Source of the DNA: Firmicutes bacterium TM09-10
GTDB taxonomy: Bacteria > Bacillota > Clostridia > Lachnospirales > Lachnospiraceae
NCBI GenBank assembly: GCA_003481005.1
Contig: QUKC01000004.1
Span: 89,378 to 153,377 of the forward strand
Reading direction: 5' to 3'
Length of the DNA stretch: 64,000 nt
Positions 42,050 to 50,823 of the stretch are shown here, piece after piece. A model generated the notes under the pieces. That model saw only the letters and a program-made list of their open reading frames with translations, ran no database searches and had not been told where the DNA came from. The position numbers were made by a program, and so were the translations under genes. Position 1 is the first letter of the stretch, and each line of letters begins with the position of its first letter.

Positions 42050-43204
42050 ATGCGGACAGTATTGGGACTTGACAGAATCGGGGAATATGATCGGCTGTTT
42101 ACTGGAAAACGGATCGGACTAATTACGAATTATTCCGGTGTGGACAGTAGATGGAACTTAAATATCGATCTGTTCCTGAAAAAAGGATATCAGCTGGTGA
42201 AGCTTTTTACTCCGGAGCACGGACTGTTCGGCAGTGGAGCTGGGGAGGCGGTAGCAAATGCCGCCTTCCCCGGCAGCAATATCCCGATTATCTCTCTTTT
42301 TGGGGAAAAGGATAAGCAGCGTCCGTCAAAGGAAGAACTGGAAGGTATCGACCTTCTGATATATGACATTCAGGACGTCGGGCTTCGGTATTATACCTAT
42401 ATTTATACGATGACCTATTGTATGGAAGCGGCAGCAGAGCTTGGAATCCAATTTATCGTGCTAGATCGTCCTAACCCGCTCGGCAACCGGATTATAGCGG
42501 GTGGTGTGATTGAACCGGACTGCGCCTCCTTTATCGGGGATTACGGACTGCCGATGCGTTACGGGATGACACCGGGGGAGGTTGGAAATTATTTTATCGC
42601 ATATCGAAATCTGTCGCTGGATTATATGGTAATTAAACTGAAGGAATACGGCAGGGACATGCTGTTTCCCCAAACCAGACAGCCATGGAATGTACCGTCT
42701 CCAGCGCTCCCGGATTTTACCTGCACGATCTGCTATTCCGGCGGCTGTGCGGTCGGCGCATCCAATATCAGCGAGGGCAGGGGAACGCCGCATCCGTTTC
42801 TGACTTATGGCGCGCCTTATATCGATATGGATGAATTTTACGAAGCGCTTTTACCGTGGGTGGATCGCGAGAAGCTGCTGATCCGCAAAAAGGCATTCAC
42901 GCCGTCGGAACGCAAATATATCGGAGAAATCTGTTACGGAATTGAGTTGATGCCATTGTGCGATACCTATGATTTTATTCCGCTGTCGATGCGAATATTA
43001 AAAGCTGCAGCTGACCTGTATCCTAACGATTTTGAACTTGTAAAAGCGGCGGACGGTCAGATGCATATCAGCCGTGTGACCGGAAGCCATGAGATGGAAC
43101 GTGTCTTGGAGGGCAAAAAGGATCTGGACAGCCTTCTGACAGAATGGGACGCTCAGAGCAAGGTATTTGCGGAAGCGACAGAGCAGTATCGAATCTATCG
43201 TTAA
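42050..43204 (+). CDS. namZ: Exo-beta-N-acetylmuramidase NamZ-like (DUF1343)
   Basis: 384 aa. The family cleaves terminal MurNAc from peptidoglycan fragments in Bacillus subtilis. Conserved segments: GKRIGLITNYSGVDS, LVKLFTPEHGLFGSGAGE, IDLLIYDIQDVGLRYYTYIYTM, LDRPNPLGN and ASNISEGRGTPHPFLTYGAPYID. No signal peptide is evident, so this copy may act inside the cell on imported disaccharides. The ATG at 42050 follows GAGGTG; a GTG at 42044 is possible. Confidence 0.87.
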   Translation: MRTVLGLDRIGEYDRLFTGKRIGLITNYSGVDSRWNLNIDLFLKKGYQLVKLFTPEHGLFGSGAGEAVANAAFPGSNIPIISLFGEKDKQRPSKEELEGIDLLIYDIQDVGLRYYTYIYTMTYCMEAAAELGIQFIVLDRPNPLGNRIIAGGVIEPDCASFIGDYGLPMRYGMTPGEVGNYFIAYRNLSLDYMVIKLKEYGRDMLFPQTRQPWNVPSPALPDFTCTICYSGGCAVGASNISEGRGTPHPFLTYGAPYIDMDEFYEALLPWVDREKLLIRKKAFTPSERKYIGEICYGIELMPLCDTYDFIPLSMRILKAAADLYPNDFELVKAADGQMHISRVTGSHEMERVLEGKKDLDSLLTEWDAQSKVFAEATEQYRIYR

Positions 43205-43289
43205 AACTGTTAGAATTGGCGGGAAGTATCACGGATGATAAAGTGATATGGCAGGACACTCAAGGGAGTGTCAATGGAGGATACAAATC

Positions 43290-44171
43290 ATGAAATTATC
43301 GACGACGATCAACTTTTTTACCTATGAGGATGACGGCAGCTATTCTGCCTACTATTATGATCTTGAACACTATGCGAAGCTGGGATTTTCCCATCTGGAC
43401 TCAATTTTTTGCTCGGCGGACGCACCTTTTTCACCACTTTGGACCAATCGCTACGAGGACTGGGCGCATAAAATCCGGAAAAAGGCGGACGAACTGGGAA
43501 TCACCTTTGTACAGACACATGTACCGTTTTACAATTTCTGCGATCCGAAAAAGGGTGTGAACGAGAATACAGAAGAAATTGTGCGCCGTTCCATTGTCTG
43601 CACGAACATTCTAGGTGCACACTGGACAGTATCGCATCCCGGAACGGCATATGCGGACAGTTTGATCGTAGACGGCTCGAAAAAGCAGAATCTGGAATAT
43701 TTTTCCAGAAATCTGGAATTTGCAAAGAAGAATGACGTCGGAATTTGCATTGAGAACATGGCAGATTTTTCGGGACAGGGCTTTAAGCGGAGTTACTGCG
43801 CGACGGTGGAAGAGCTGGCAGACCTTGTGGATACGCTGCACAAAACCTATGATAATGTCGGAATCTGCTGGGATTTCGGACATGCCAATCTAGTCTATTC
43901 CAATCAGGTTCCGTGCCTGAACTATCTCGGAAGTCGAATCAAAGTGACGCATGTGCATGACAACATGGGACTGGAGGATGAGCATCGCGCTCCGTTTCTG
44001 GGAAATGTCAAATGGGACAAAATTATGCCCGCACTGGCGCGCTGTGGCTATGAGGGCAATTTCAGCTTTGAGGTAAAACGTCTTGCGGCGGACGTGCCGG
44101 AGCACATCAAGGATGCGTACTGGAAGTACATGAAGACGACGGGGGAATACCTGCTGTCGATGGCAAAATAA
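43290..44171 (+). CDS. Sugar phosphate isomerase/epimerase (TIM barrel)
   Basis: 293-aa AP-endonuclease-2-fold protein. Metal-site-type segments are HVPFYNF, HWTVSHPG, CIENMADF, ICWDFGHANLV, VTHVHDNMG and NFSFEVKR. Family members epimerise or isomerise sugars; the substrate here is unknown. The ATG at 43290 follows TGGAGG. It is the last gene of the MurNAc cluster, 85 bases after namZ, and could process MurNAc, an anhydro sugar or the lactyl product. Confidence 0.82.
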   Translation: MKLSTTINFFTYEDDGSYSAYYYDLEHYAKLGFSHLDSIFCSADAPFSPLWTNRYEDWAHKIRKKADELGITFVQTHVPFYNFCDPKKGVNENTEEIVRRSIVCTNILGAHWTVSHPGTAYADSLIVDGSKKQNLEYFSRNLEFAKKNDVGICIENMADFSGQGFKRSYCATVEELADLVDTLHKTYDNVGICWDFGHANLVYSNQVPCLNYLGSRIKVTHVHDNMGLEDEHRAPFLGNVKWDKIMPALARCGYEGNFSFEVKRLAADVPEHIKDAYWKYMKTTGEYLLSMAK

Positions 44172-44198
44172 GGTTTGTGAATAAAAAGAAAAACGAAA

Positions 44199-44231
44199 GG
44201 GGACGAATCGGGCGGTTCGTTCTCTTTTTTT
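44199..44231 (+). terminator. Terminator of the MurNAc operon
   Basis: GGGACGAA pairs with TTCGTTCTC (G-T pairs allowed), followed by seven Ts. Confidence 0.8.
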
Positions 44232-44232
44232 A

Positions 44233-44262
44233 GTAATAGGATGATTGTACATTCTATTGTAT
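44233..44262 (+). repeat. CAATAGAAT-type palindrome, degenerate copy
   Basis: TAATAGGATG and CATTCTATTGTA arms around ATTGTA. Like palindrome A it lies directly after a terminator. Confidence 0.5.
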
Positions 44263-44317
44263 AGCTGGAAAAGTTACAGCCATAAAGCCGTCAAAGCGTT
44301 CACCCCAACAGAAATCC

Positions 44318-44346
44318 TTGACGGAATCCAGGTCGGCGATTATAAT
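44318..44346 (+). promoter_or_regulatory. SigA promoter of the yloC-remA-gmk-rpoZ operon
   Basis: TTGACG (44318-44323), 17-base spacer, TATAAT (44341-44346). Confidence 0.75.
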
Positions 44347-44407
44347 AAAATGGATTATGGGAATTCCAATGTTGCCGGCAAAATGCGCCGGTCGGATGGG
44401 AGAACAG

Positions 44408-45286
44408 ATGATAAAGAGTATGACGGGATTTGGCAGATGTGAAATCTGCGAGGATAACCGCAAATTTACAGTGGAGATGAAATCGGTCAATCACCGGTAT
44501 CTGGACGTGAATTTAAAGATGCCAAAGAAGCTGAATTTTTTCGAAGCTGCGATCCGCAATCTTCTGAAAGAGTACATCCAGCGAGGCAAGGTGGATGTTT
44601 TTATCACCTACGAGGATCTCGGGCAGGAGAAGGTCAGCATTCGTTATAATAAGGATGTGGCTGCGAAGTATCTGGATTATTTAAGACAGATGTCGGCGGA
44701 TTTCGGACTGGAAGACGACACGAAGCTGTCTTCCCTTGCGCGGTTTCCGGAAGTATTTTCGATGGAAGAGGAAGAACCGGACGAAGAGGGAATCTGGAAG
44801 ACGTTAGAAAAGGCGCTGCGCTCGGCGGCAGAGGGCTTTGTCACTGCGAGAGTGCGCGAGGGGGAGGCGTTAAAGACCGATCTGTGCGCGAAGCTCGACG
44901 AGATGAAAGGCTATGTGGATTTTATCGAAGAGCGTTCTCCGCAGATTGTTTCGGAATACCGTCAGAAACTGACCCAGCGGGTACAGGAGCTGCTCGGCGA
45001 CGTCAAGGCAGACGAGAGCCGCCTGCTGACAGAAGTTACGGTTTATGCAGACAAAATCTGTGTGGATGAAGAGATTGTGCGCCTGCAGAGTCATATTTCT
45101 GCAATGAAAAAGTCTCTGACAGATGGTGGAAGCATCGGCAGAAAGTTGGATTTCCTGGCACAGGAAATGAACCGCGAAGCAAACACGATCCTGTCCAAAA
45201 CGACCGATCTGGAGCTGTCCAACTGCGGAATCGAGTTAAAGACGCTGATCGAAAAGGTACGCGAGCAGATTCAGAATATCGAGTAA
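44408..45286 (+). CDS. yloC: YicC/YloC family endoribonuclease
   Basis: 292 aa. It starts MIKSMTGFGR, the family hallmark, contains MKSVNHRYLDVNLKMP, and ends GRKLDFLAQEMNREANTILSKTTDLELSNCGIELKTLIEKVREQIQNIE, the conserved DUF1732 end. Members are RNA endonucleases. The ATG at 44408 is chosen because it gives the family start. Same neighbours as in Bacillus subtilis (remA, gmk, rpoZ). Confidence 0.95.
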   Translation: MIKSMTGFGRCEICEDNRKFTVEMKSVNHRYLDVNLKMPKKLNFFEAAIRNLLKEYIQRGKVDVFITYEDLGQEKVSIRYNKDVAAKYLDYLRQMSADFGLEDDTKLSSLARFPEVFSMEEEEPDEEGIWKTLEKALRSAAEGFVTARVREGEALKTDLCAKLDEMKGYVDFIEERSPQIVSEYRQKLTQRVQELLGDVKADESRLLTEVTVYADKICVDEEIVRLQSHISAMKKSLTDGGSIGRKLDFLAQEMNREANTILSKTTDLELSNCGIELKTLIEKVREQIQNIE

Positions 45287-45300
45287 AGGCGGAAACAGGA

Positions 45301-45585
45301 TTGAGCCAGTTTATACATATCGGTTTTGGCAATATTGTCAATACGGATAAAATCATTGCAGTGGTCAGCCCGGATTCGGCACCGGTCAAGCGTCTCGTAC
45401 AAAAGGCGAGGGAGACCGGAAACGCAGTGGATGCCACCCAGGGCAGACGAACGAAGGCGGTTCTTGTGATGGAAAACAGTCAGTTGATTTTGTCGGCGCT
45501 GCTGCCGGAGACGATTGCGGCGAGGGCTCAGCTGCCGCAGGATACGCAGCCGTCTGCAGAGGAGGAAAAACAGGATGAATCATAG
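45301..45585 (+). CDS. remA: Extracellular matrix regulator RemA (DUF370)
   Basis: 94 aa with a TTG start. FIHIGFGNIVNTDKIIAVVSPDSAPVKRLVQKARETGNAVDATQGRRTKAVLVMENSQLILSALLPETIA is the complete RemA domain. In Bacillus it is a DNA-binding activator of matrix genes. An acidic tail (SAEEEKQDES) follows and overlaps the gmk start by 11 bases. Confidence 0.94.
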   Translation: MSQFIHIGFGNIVNTDKIIAVVSPDSAPVKRLVQKARETGNAVDATQGRRTKAVLVMENSQLILSALLPETIAARAQLPQDTQPSAEEEKQDES

Positions 45586-46210
45586 AGGATTGCTGGTCGT
45601 AGTGTCCGGCTTTTCCGGCGTCGGAAAGGGTACGCTGGTCAAAAAGCTCGTGACAGAATGTGACAATTATGCACTTTCCGTATCCATGACGACAAGAAAG
45701 CCGAGAGAGGGAGAAATCGACGGCGTTTCTTATTTTTTCGTGGATCACGATACGTTTGAACAGACGATTGCACAGGATGGATTTGTGGAATACGCAAGCT
45801 ATGTGGGCAATTATTATGGCACGCCGAAGGCATGGGTCGAAGAGCAGCGCAACAGCGGCAAGGACGTTGTGCTCGAAATCGAAGTGCAGGGCGCACTGAA
45901 AGTAAAGGAAAAGTTCCCGGACGCAGTGCTGATTTTTGTGCTGCCCCCGTCTGCAAAGGAGCTAAAGAGCCGACTGGAAGGCCGCGGAACGGAAACACAG
46001 GACGTGGTTTTAAAGCGTCTTTCCCGCGCAGAGGAAGAATCTGCGTTTGTAGAGCAGTATGATTATATTGTAGTCAATGACGATCTGGGAGCGTGCATGG
46101 AGGCGGTCAACGGGATTGTCCGTGCAGAGCATCAGCGCCCGAATCTGAATTTGGAGCATATTACAAACTTAAAGGAAGAGCTGAACGCTCTCGTGAAAGG
46201 AGAAAATTAA
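45575..46210 (+). CDS. gmk: Guanylate kinase
   Basis: 211 aa. P-loop SGFSGVGKGT (11-20), GMP-binding SVSMTTRKPREGEIDGVSYFFV and EYASYVGNYYGTP, lid region RLEGRGTETQDVVLKRL. It makes GDP from GMP. The ATG at 45575 is preceded by GAGGAGGAAAAACAGG inside remA. Confidence 0.97.
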   Translation: MNHRGLLVVVSGFSGVGKGTLVKKLVTECDNYALSVSMTTRKPREGEIDGVSYFFVDHDTFEQTIAQDGFVEYASYVGNYYGTPKAWVEEQRNSGKDVVLEIEVQGALKVKEKFPDAVLIFVLPPSAKELKSRLEGRGTETQDVVLKRLSRAEEESAFVEQYDYIVVNDDLGACMEAVNGIVRAEHQRPNLNLEHITNLKEELNALVKGEN

Positions 46211-46211
46211 C

Positions 46212-46457
46212 ATGTTACATCCTTCTTATTCTGATCTGATGAAAGTCGTAAACAGCGAGGTAGAACCCGGCGAAGAGAAGATTGTAAACAGCCGTTATTC
46301 CATCGTAATGGCAACAGCAAAAAGAGCAAGACAGATCATAGGCGGACATGAGCCGATGGTAAAGGTAAAGCCCGGCGAGAAGCCGCTTTCCATCGCTGTA
46401 GATGAGCTCAATCAGGGCAAGATCAAGATCCTCGGCGAGGAAGAGGTAGAAGACTAA
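46212..46457 (+). CDS. rpoZ: RNA polymerase omega subunit
   Basis: 81 aa. The omega pattern is MLHPSYSDLMKVVN...NSRYSIVMATAKRARQIIGG, with a C-terminal KPLSIAVDELNQGKIKIL. It lies one base after the gmk stop, the usual gmk-rpoZ order. Confidence 0.96.
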   Translation: MLHPSYSDLMKVVNSEVEPGEEKIVNSRYSIVMATAKRARQIIGGHEPMVKVKPGEKPLSIAVDELNQGKIKILGEEEVED

Positions 46458-46479
46458 ATCTCCTGGAAAGGAACAACAT

Positions 46480-47817
46480 ATGCAGATTTTATTTGTATCC
46501 CTGGGTTGCGATAAGAACCTGGTGGACACGGAAATGATGCTAGGTCAGCTGGCGGAAAAGGGCTATACCTTTACCGATGATGAGGCGGAAGCGGACATTG
46601 CAGTTGTCAACAGCTGCTGTTTTATCGGAGACGCCAAGGAAGAGAGCATCAACACGATTCTGCAGCTTGCAGAATGGAAAACGGAAGGACGGCTAAAGGC
46701 GCTGATCGTCTGCGGCTGTCTGGCACAGCGTTACAAAGATGAAATTCAGACGGAAATTCCGGAAGTGGATGCGATCATCGGCACGACGGCAATTGATACG
46801 ATCGTAGAAACTGTCGAATCCGTTCTGGCAGGAAAAAGCGAGAATCATCTCGAGGATATCGACCGCGCCTGCGTTTACGGGGTTCCGAGAAGTGTTACGA
46901 CCGGAGGACATTTTGCGTATCTGAAAATCGCAGAGGGCTGCAATAAGAGATGCACCTACTGTGTGATTCCCTCTGTGCGCGGCAATTACCGATCGATTCC
47001 GATGGATTCCCTCGTGCGCGAGGCAAAAAAACTGGTGGAAAACGGTGCGAAGGAACTGATCTTAGTCGCACAGGAGACCACTGTTTACGGTATCGACCTT
47101 TACGGGGAAAAGATGCTGCCGGAGCTTCTGCGCAAGCTTTGTACGATCGAAGGGCTTGTCTGGATTCGCCTGCTTTACTGTTATCCGGAAGAGATTACGG
47201 AAGAGCTGATTCAAGTCATGAAGGAGCAGCCGAAAGTCTGTCACTATCTGGATATGCCGATTCAGCATGCTTCCGATAAAATTCTTGCGAAAATGGGACG
47301 CAAAACCCGGAAAGAAGAACTGGAAGGGATTATTGCAAAGCTTCGGGAAGAAATCCCGGACATTTGTCTGCGTACAACATTGATTTCAGGTTTCCCCGGA
47401 GAAACGGAAAAAGACCATGAAGAGCTGTTGGATTTTGTCAATCGGATGGAATTCGACCGCCTTGGTGTTTTCCCATATTCTCAGGAAGAAAATACGCCCG
47501 CCGCAGAGATGCCGGATCAGGTGGAGGAATCCGTGAAGCTGGAGCGTCAGGCGGAAATCATGGAGCTGCAGCAGGATATCGCGTTTGACAAGGACGAATC
47601 CATGATCGGACGCTCGCTGCTTGCGATGATCGAGGGCAAGGTGGCGGACGAAAACGCTTATGTGGCGAGAACCTACCGCGATGCGCCCAATGTGGACGGA
47701 TATTTGTTTATCAACACTTCCAGAGAACTGATGACGGGAGATTTTGTACAGGCAAGAGTTACAGGCGCTTATGAATACGATCTGATAGGAGAATTGGAAG
47801 ATGAATTTACCAAATAA
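46480..47817 (+). CDS. rimO: Ribosomal protein uS12 methylthiotransferase
   Basis: 445-aa radical SAM methylthiotransferase. The N-terminal UPF0004 domain has SLGCDKNLVDTE and CCFIGDAKEES and CGCLAQRY; the radical SAM cluster is Cys154-x3-Cys158-x2-Cys161 (CNKRCTYC); a TRAM domain closes the C-terminus. It modifies the conserved Asp of S12. It overlaps pgsA by 17 bases. Confidence 0.96.
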   Translation: MQILFVSLGCDKNLVDTEMMLGQLAEKGYTFTDDEAEADIAVVNSCCFIGDAKEESINTILQLAEWKTEGRLKALIVCGCLAQRYKDEIQTEIPEVDAIIGTTAIDTIVETVESVLAGKSENHLEDIDRACVYGVPRSVTTGGHFAYLKIAEGCNKRCTYCVIPSVRGNYRSIPMDSLVREAKKLVENGAKELILVAQETTVYGIDLYGEKMLPELLRKLCTIEGLVWIRLLYCYPEEITEELIQVMKEQPKVCHYLDMPIQHASDKILAKMGRKTRKEELEGIIAKLREEIPDICLRTTLISGFPGETEKDHEELLDFVNRMEFDRLGVFPYSQEENTPAAEMPDQVEESVKLERQAEIMELQQDIAFDKDESMIGRSLLAMIEGKVADENAYVARTYRDAPNVDGYLFINTSRELMTGDFVQARVTGAYEYDLIGELEDEFTK

Positions 47818-48337
47818 ACTGACGATGGCGAGAGTCATCATGATTCCGTTTTTTGTTATTTTTATGCTGACTGGCTGGGGTGGAGAGGCCTCTAAATGGA
47901 TCAGTCTTGCAATTTTTATTGTGGCAAGTCTGACGGATCTGCTGGACGGTCACATCGCAAGGAAGCATAACCTGGTTACCAACTTCGGTAAATTTATGGA
48001 TCCGCTGGCAGATAAGCTGCTGGTGTGTTCTGCAATGATCTGTCTGGTGGAAATGGGACGGATTCCGGCATGGATCGTTATCGTGATCATCAGCCGTGAA
48101 TTTATCATCAGCGGCTTCCGCCTGATCGCTTCTGACAATGGACGCGTGATCGCAGCAAGCTACTGGGGCAAATTCAAAACGACGTTCCAGATGGTTATGA
48201 TCTGTCTGATGATTGCCAATATCGAAGCACTGTCTGTATTGACCACGATTGTAATGTGGGTGGCGCTGGTGCTGACAGTGGTATCTCTGGTAGATTATCT
48301 GATGAAAAACAAAGACGTGCTTAAAGACCAGCACTGA
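47801..48337 (+). CDS. pgsA: CDP-diacylglycerol--glycerol-3-phosphate 3-phosphatidyltransferase
   Basis: 178-aa integral membrane enzyme for phosphatidylglycerol synthesis. The full CDP-alcohol phosphotransferase motif is present: D49-G50-x2-A53-R54-x8-G63-x3-D67-x3-D71. Four or more helices. Followed by a terminator. Confidence 0.95.
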   Translation: MNLPNKLTMARVIMIPFFVIFMLTGWGGEASKWISLAIFIVASLTDLLDGHIARKHNLVTNFGKFMDPLADKLLVCSAMICLVEMGRIPAWIVIVIISREFIISGFRLIASDNGRVIAASYWGKFKTTFQMVMICLMIANIEALSVLTTIVMWVALVLTVVSLVDYLMKNKDVLKDQH

Positions 48338-48342
48338 TCAGG

Positions 48343-48390
48343 ATAAAAGTACTGCTTTGCCGTAATGTGGCTTTTGCAGAATACTTTTAT
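48343..48390 (+). terminator. Probable pgsA terminator
   Basis: ATAAAAGTA-CTGC pairs with GCAG-AA-TACTTTTAT, so the 3' arm carries the T-run. Confidence 0.6.
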
Positions 48391-48436
48391 GAATTTTATG
48401 AAAAGACAGGCGCGCTGCGCATGACGCTTTTTTATA

Positions 48437-48471
48437 ACAATAGAATCCTCACAAAGAGTGAGTTCTATTGT
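48437..48471 (+). repeat. CAATAGAAT palindrome, copy with different centre
   Basis: ACAATAGAA and TTCTATTGT arms as in the other copies, but the inner stem is CCTCAC-AAA-GAGTGAG-like instead of GCTC-TGC-GAGC. It lies between pgsA and cinA, preceded by GCGCGCTGCGCATGACGC. Confidence 0.7.
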
Positions 48472-48541
48472 TTGCGCATGTGCTACGCGCCTGAGCTGTT
48501 ATATGGAAAATGGAAAATACAGCGCAGAAATGAGGGAAATT

Positions 48542-49795
48542 ATGACAGTAGAATTGATTTCAGTCGGAACAGAGATTTTGCTGGGAAATATCGTAAATAC
48601 GAACGCGGCGTGGCTGTCGGAGCAGTGTGCGCGGCTGGGGCTTTCCTGCTATTATCAGAGCGTAGTCGGCGACAACGCGGTGCGCTTAAAGGAGCAGATA
48701 CAGCAGGCGCTGAACCGCTCGGATATCGTTATTTTGACAGGCGGACTGGGACCTACGACGGATGACCTGACCAAAGAGACTGCAGCGCAGCTGATGGGGA
48801 AAGGTCTGGTGATGGATATGCACAGCCTGGAACGCGTCGAGGCGTATTTTAAGGCGCGCAGGATCGAAATGACCGAAAATAACAAAAAACAGGCGCTCTG
48901 CCCGGAAGGAGCGATGGTGCTCGACAACGATAACGGTACAGCACCGGGACTGATTCTGGAAGAAAACGGAAAGCGTATGATTTTATTGCCCGGTCCTCCG
49001 AACGAGCTGCATCCGCTGTTTGAGCAGCAGGTAAAACCGTATTTACAGAAGCTCAGTCCGGAAATTTTCTATTCCCGCACCGTAAAGCTGTGTGGAATCG
49101 GCGAGAGCAAGGCTGCAGCGATGATTCAGGATATGATCGATGCGCAGACGAATCCGACGATCGCGCCCTATGCCAAAACCGGCGAGGTACATCTGCGTGT
49201 AACTGCCCGTGCAAAAGACGAGCAGGAGGGCAAAAAGCTGGTGAAGCCTGTTATACGCGAGCTGAAAAAACGTTTCGGTGAAATGGTTTACACGACAAAG
49301 GAAGAGCGGACGCTGGAAGAAGCGGTTGTGAAGCTGCTAAAGAAAAATAAGATGAGCATTACCTGTGCGGAATCCTGCACCGGAGGCCTTCTGGCTGGCA
49401 GAATTGTCAATGTGGCGGGAGCATCCTCCGTGTTCCAGACCGGTTATGTGACCTACGCGAATCAGGCGAAAAGACGGCTCCTTGGGGTAAAAAAGAGCAC
49501 ATTAAGGGAATTCGGTGCGGTCAGCACGCAGACGGCAAAGGAGATGGCCTCCGGCGCGCTTGCGGCGGCGAAGGCAGACGTCGCGGTATCGATCACCGGA
49601 ATCGCAGGACCAGACGGAGGAACGGCACGCAAGCCAGTCGGACTGGTTTATATCGGCTGCAGCGTGCAGGGACATACGATCGCGCAGGAATATCGATTTT
49701 CCGGAAACCGTGAAAAAATTCGCGACAATGCGGTATCCGCAGCGCTGACGCTGACGCGGCGCTGTATTTTGGAGAATTGTTTGAAAAAGGAGTGA
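48542..49795 (+). CDS. cinA: CinA family protein (competence/damage-inducible)
   Basis: 417 aa. The N-terminal MoCF/COG1058 domain has ELISVGTEILLGNIVNTNAAWLSEQ and LTGGLGPTTDDLTKE. The C-terminal NMN deamidase-type domain has TCAESCTGGLLAGRIVNVAGASSVFQTGYVTYANQAK and SITGIAGPDGGTARKPVGLVYIG. The ATG at 48542 follows GAGGGAAATT. In Bacillus cinA precedes recA; here two other genes intervene. Confidence 0.94.
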   Translation: MTVELISVGTEILLGNIVNTNAAWLSEQCARLGLSCYYQSVVGDNAVRLKEQIQQALNRSDIVILTGGLGPTTDDLTKETAAQLMGKGLVMDMHSLERVEAYFKARRIEMTENNKKQALCPEGAMVLDNDNGTAPGLILEENGKRMILLPGPPNELHPLFEQQVKPYLQKLSPEIFYSRTVKLCGIGESKAAAMIQDMIDAQTNPTIAPYAKTGEVHLRVTARAKDEQEGKKLVKPVIRELKKRFGEMVYTTKEERTLEEAVVKLLKKNKMSITCAESCTGGLLAGRIVNVAGASSVFQTGYVTYANQAKRRLLGVKKSTLREFGAVSTQTAKEMASGALAAAKADVAVSITGIAGPDGGTARKPVGLVYIGCSVQGHTIAQEYRFSGNREKIRDNAVSAALTLTRRCILENCLKKE

Positions 49796-49801
49796 TCGGG
49801 G

Positions 49802-50764
49802 ATGAAGAAGCACCAAAATCACCGTTATTTTACGGCTGTCTGCATCGCTTCGGCAATCTTTGCAGTTCTGCTATGCCTCGCCCTGTTCCTGATTGTGACG
49901 GGTGACCGCTCGGAGCTTGAACGTGTGGAGGCACAGGCGGCAGTCTTTCTGGAACAGATGGAGCAGGCGGCGGACTCTGCAAGGCAGAGCGCTATTGCAG
50001 GTGCACAGGACAATTTTGGAAATTCGATGCCGGGGATGCCAGATGCTTCGTCAGGCATACAGCCTGGCCAGGCGGACTCTGCCTCCGGCAAATCCACGGA
50101 TGAAACCTATGTTCCGTCTGCGGACGATGAGTATTATGAAAAAATCACGGATGCGATTCGCGATGACCTCCCTTACGGCGTGGAGTGGCAGGAGTGTGAT
50201 TTGAGCCGCAAGCAGGAGGATGCGTCGTTTTATGCGTTGTATCCGAAGCTGACCGGTGAGATCAGGAATCGGGATTATTTGAATGAAATCATCGAAAAGC
50301 AGGCGCTTCTTTATAAAAATTACTGTCAGATGTACGTCGAACAGGCGGGCTTTGATTCCTGTCACATCCAGTGCTTTGGCTATGTCACGAACATGGACAG
50401 CGAGCATCTGAGTGTTGTGTTCGATCAGAAGTTTTATCTGAATAACCAGAGCATGCCGGGACTGTCTGCGATCAATATCGATGTGGAGACAGGGACAATC
50501 CTGAAAAAAGAACAACAGTTTAACTATTCGACGCGACTGGCAGAACGATTCCGCAAACAGTGCCAAAAACAGAACGGTCTGGAACTGTCAGAAAACGAGT
50601 GGCCGACGGAGATGCTCCGGAAGCTTCTTTCCTCGGATGGAGGTATTTTCTTCTATACGCCGGTCGGCCTGGAAATCGGGTTTAACTATAATGGCGTGAA
50701 CAATCAGTTTGGATGGATGACGGCGACGATAAAGGACTACGAGGACTATCTGAAAAAAATGTAA
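49802..50764 (+). CDS. Membrane-anchored extracytoplasmic protein, unknown function
   Basis: 320 aa. One N-terminal helix (about 9-32, YFTAVCIASAIFAVLLCLALFLIV), a coiled-coil/low-complexity linker (about 35-105), and a C-terminal domain with YPKLTGEIRNRDYLNEIIEKQALL, HLSVVFDQKFYLNNQSMPGLSAINIDVETGTILK and a final FFYTPVGLEIGFNYNGV that recalls DUF3298-type folds. It starts six bases after cinA and is likely cotranscribed. No closer assignment. Confidence 0.7.
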   Translation: MKKHQNHRYFTAVCIASAIFAVLLCLALFLIVTGDRSELERVEAQAAVFLEQMEQAADSARQSAIAGAQDNFGNSMPGMPDASSGIQPGQADSASGKSTDETYVPSADDEYYEKITDAIRDDLPYGVEWQECDLSRKQEDASFYALYPKLTGEIRNRDYLNEIIEKQALLYKNYCQMYVEQAGFDSCHIQCFGYVTNMDSEHLSVVFDQKFYLNNQSMPGLSAINIDVETGTILKKEQQFNYSTRLAERFRKQCQKQNGLELSENEWPTEMLRKLLSSDGGIFFYTPVGLEIGFNYNGVNNQFGWMTATIKDYEDYLKKM

Positions 50765-50768
50765 AGCG

Positions 50769-50814
50769 GCAGGGGATCGCCCGGTTCCGTTATGGAGCGT
50801 GGGCGATCCCCTGC
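50769..50814. terminator. Perfect 14-bp hairpin between convergent genes
   Basis: GCAGGGGATCGCCC pairs perfectly with GGGCGATCCCCTGC, between the 49802 gene and the SDR gene. There is no T-run on either side, so a terminator role is inferred from position. Confidence 0.5.
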
Positions 50815-50823
50815 GTTGACGAT

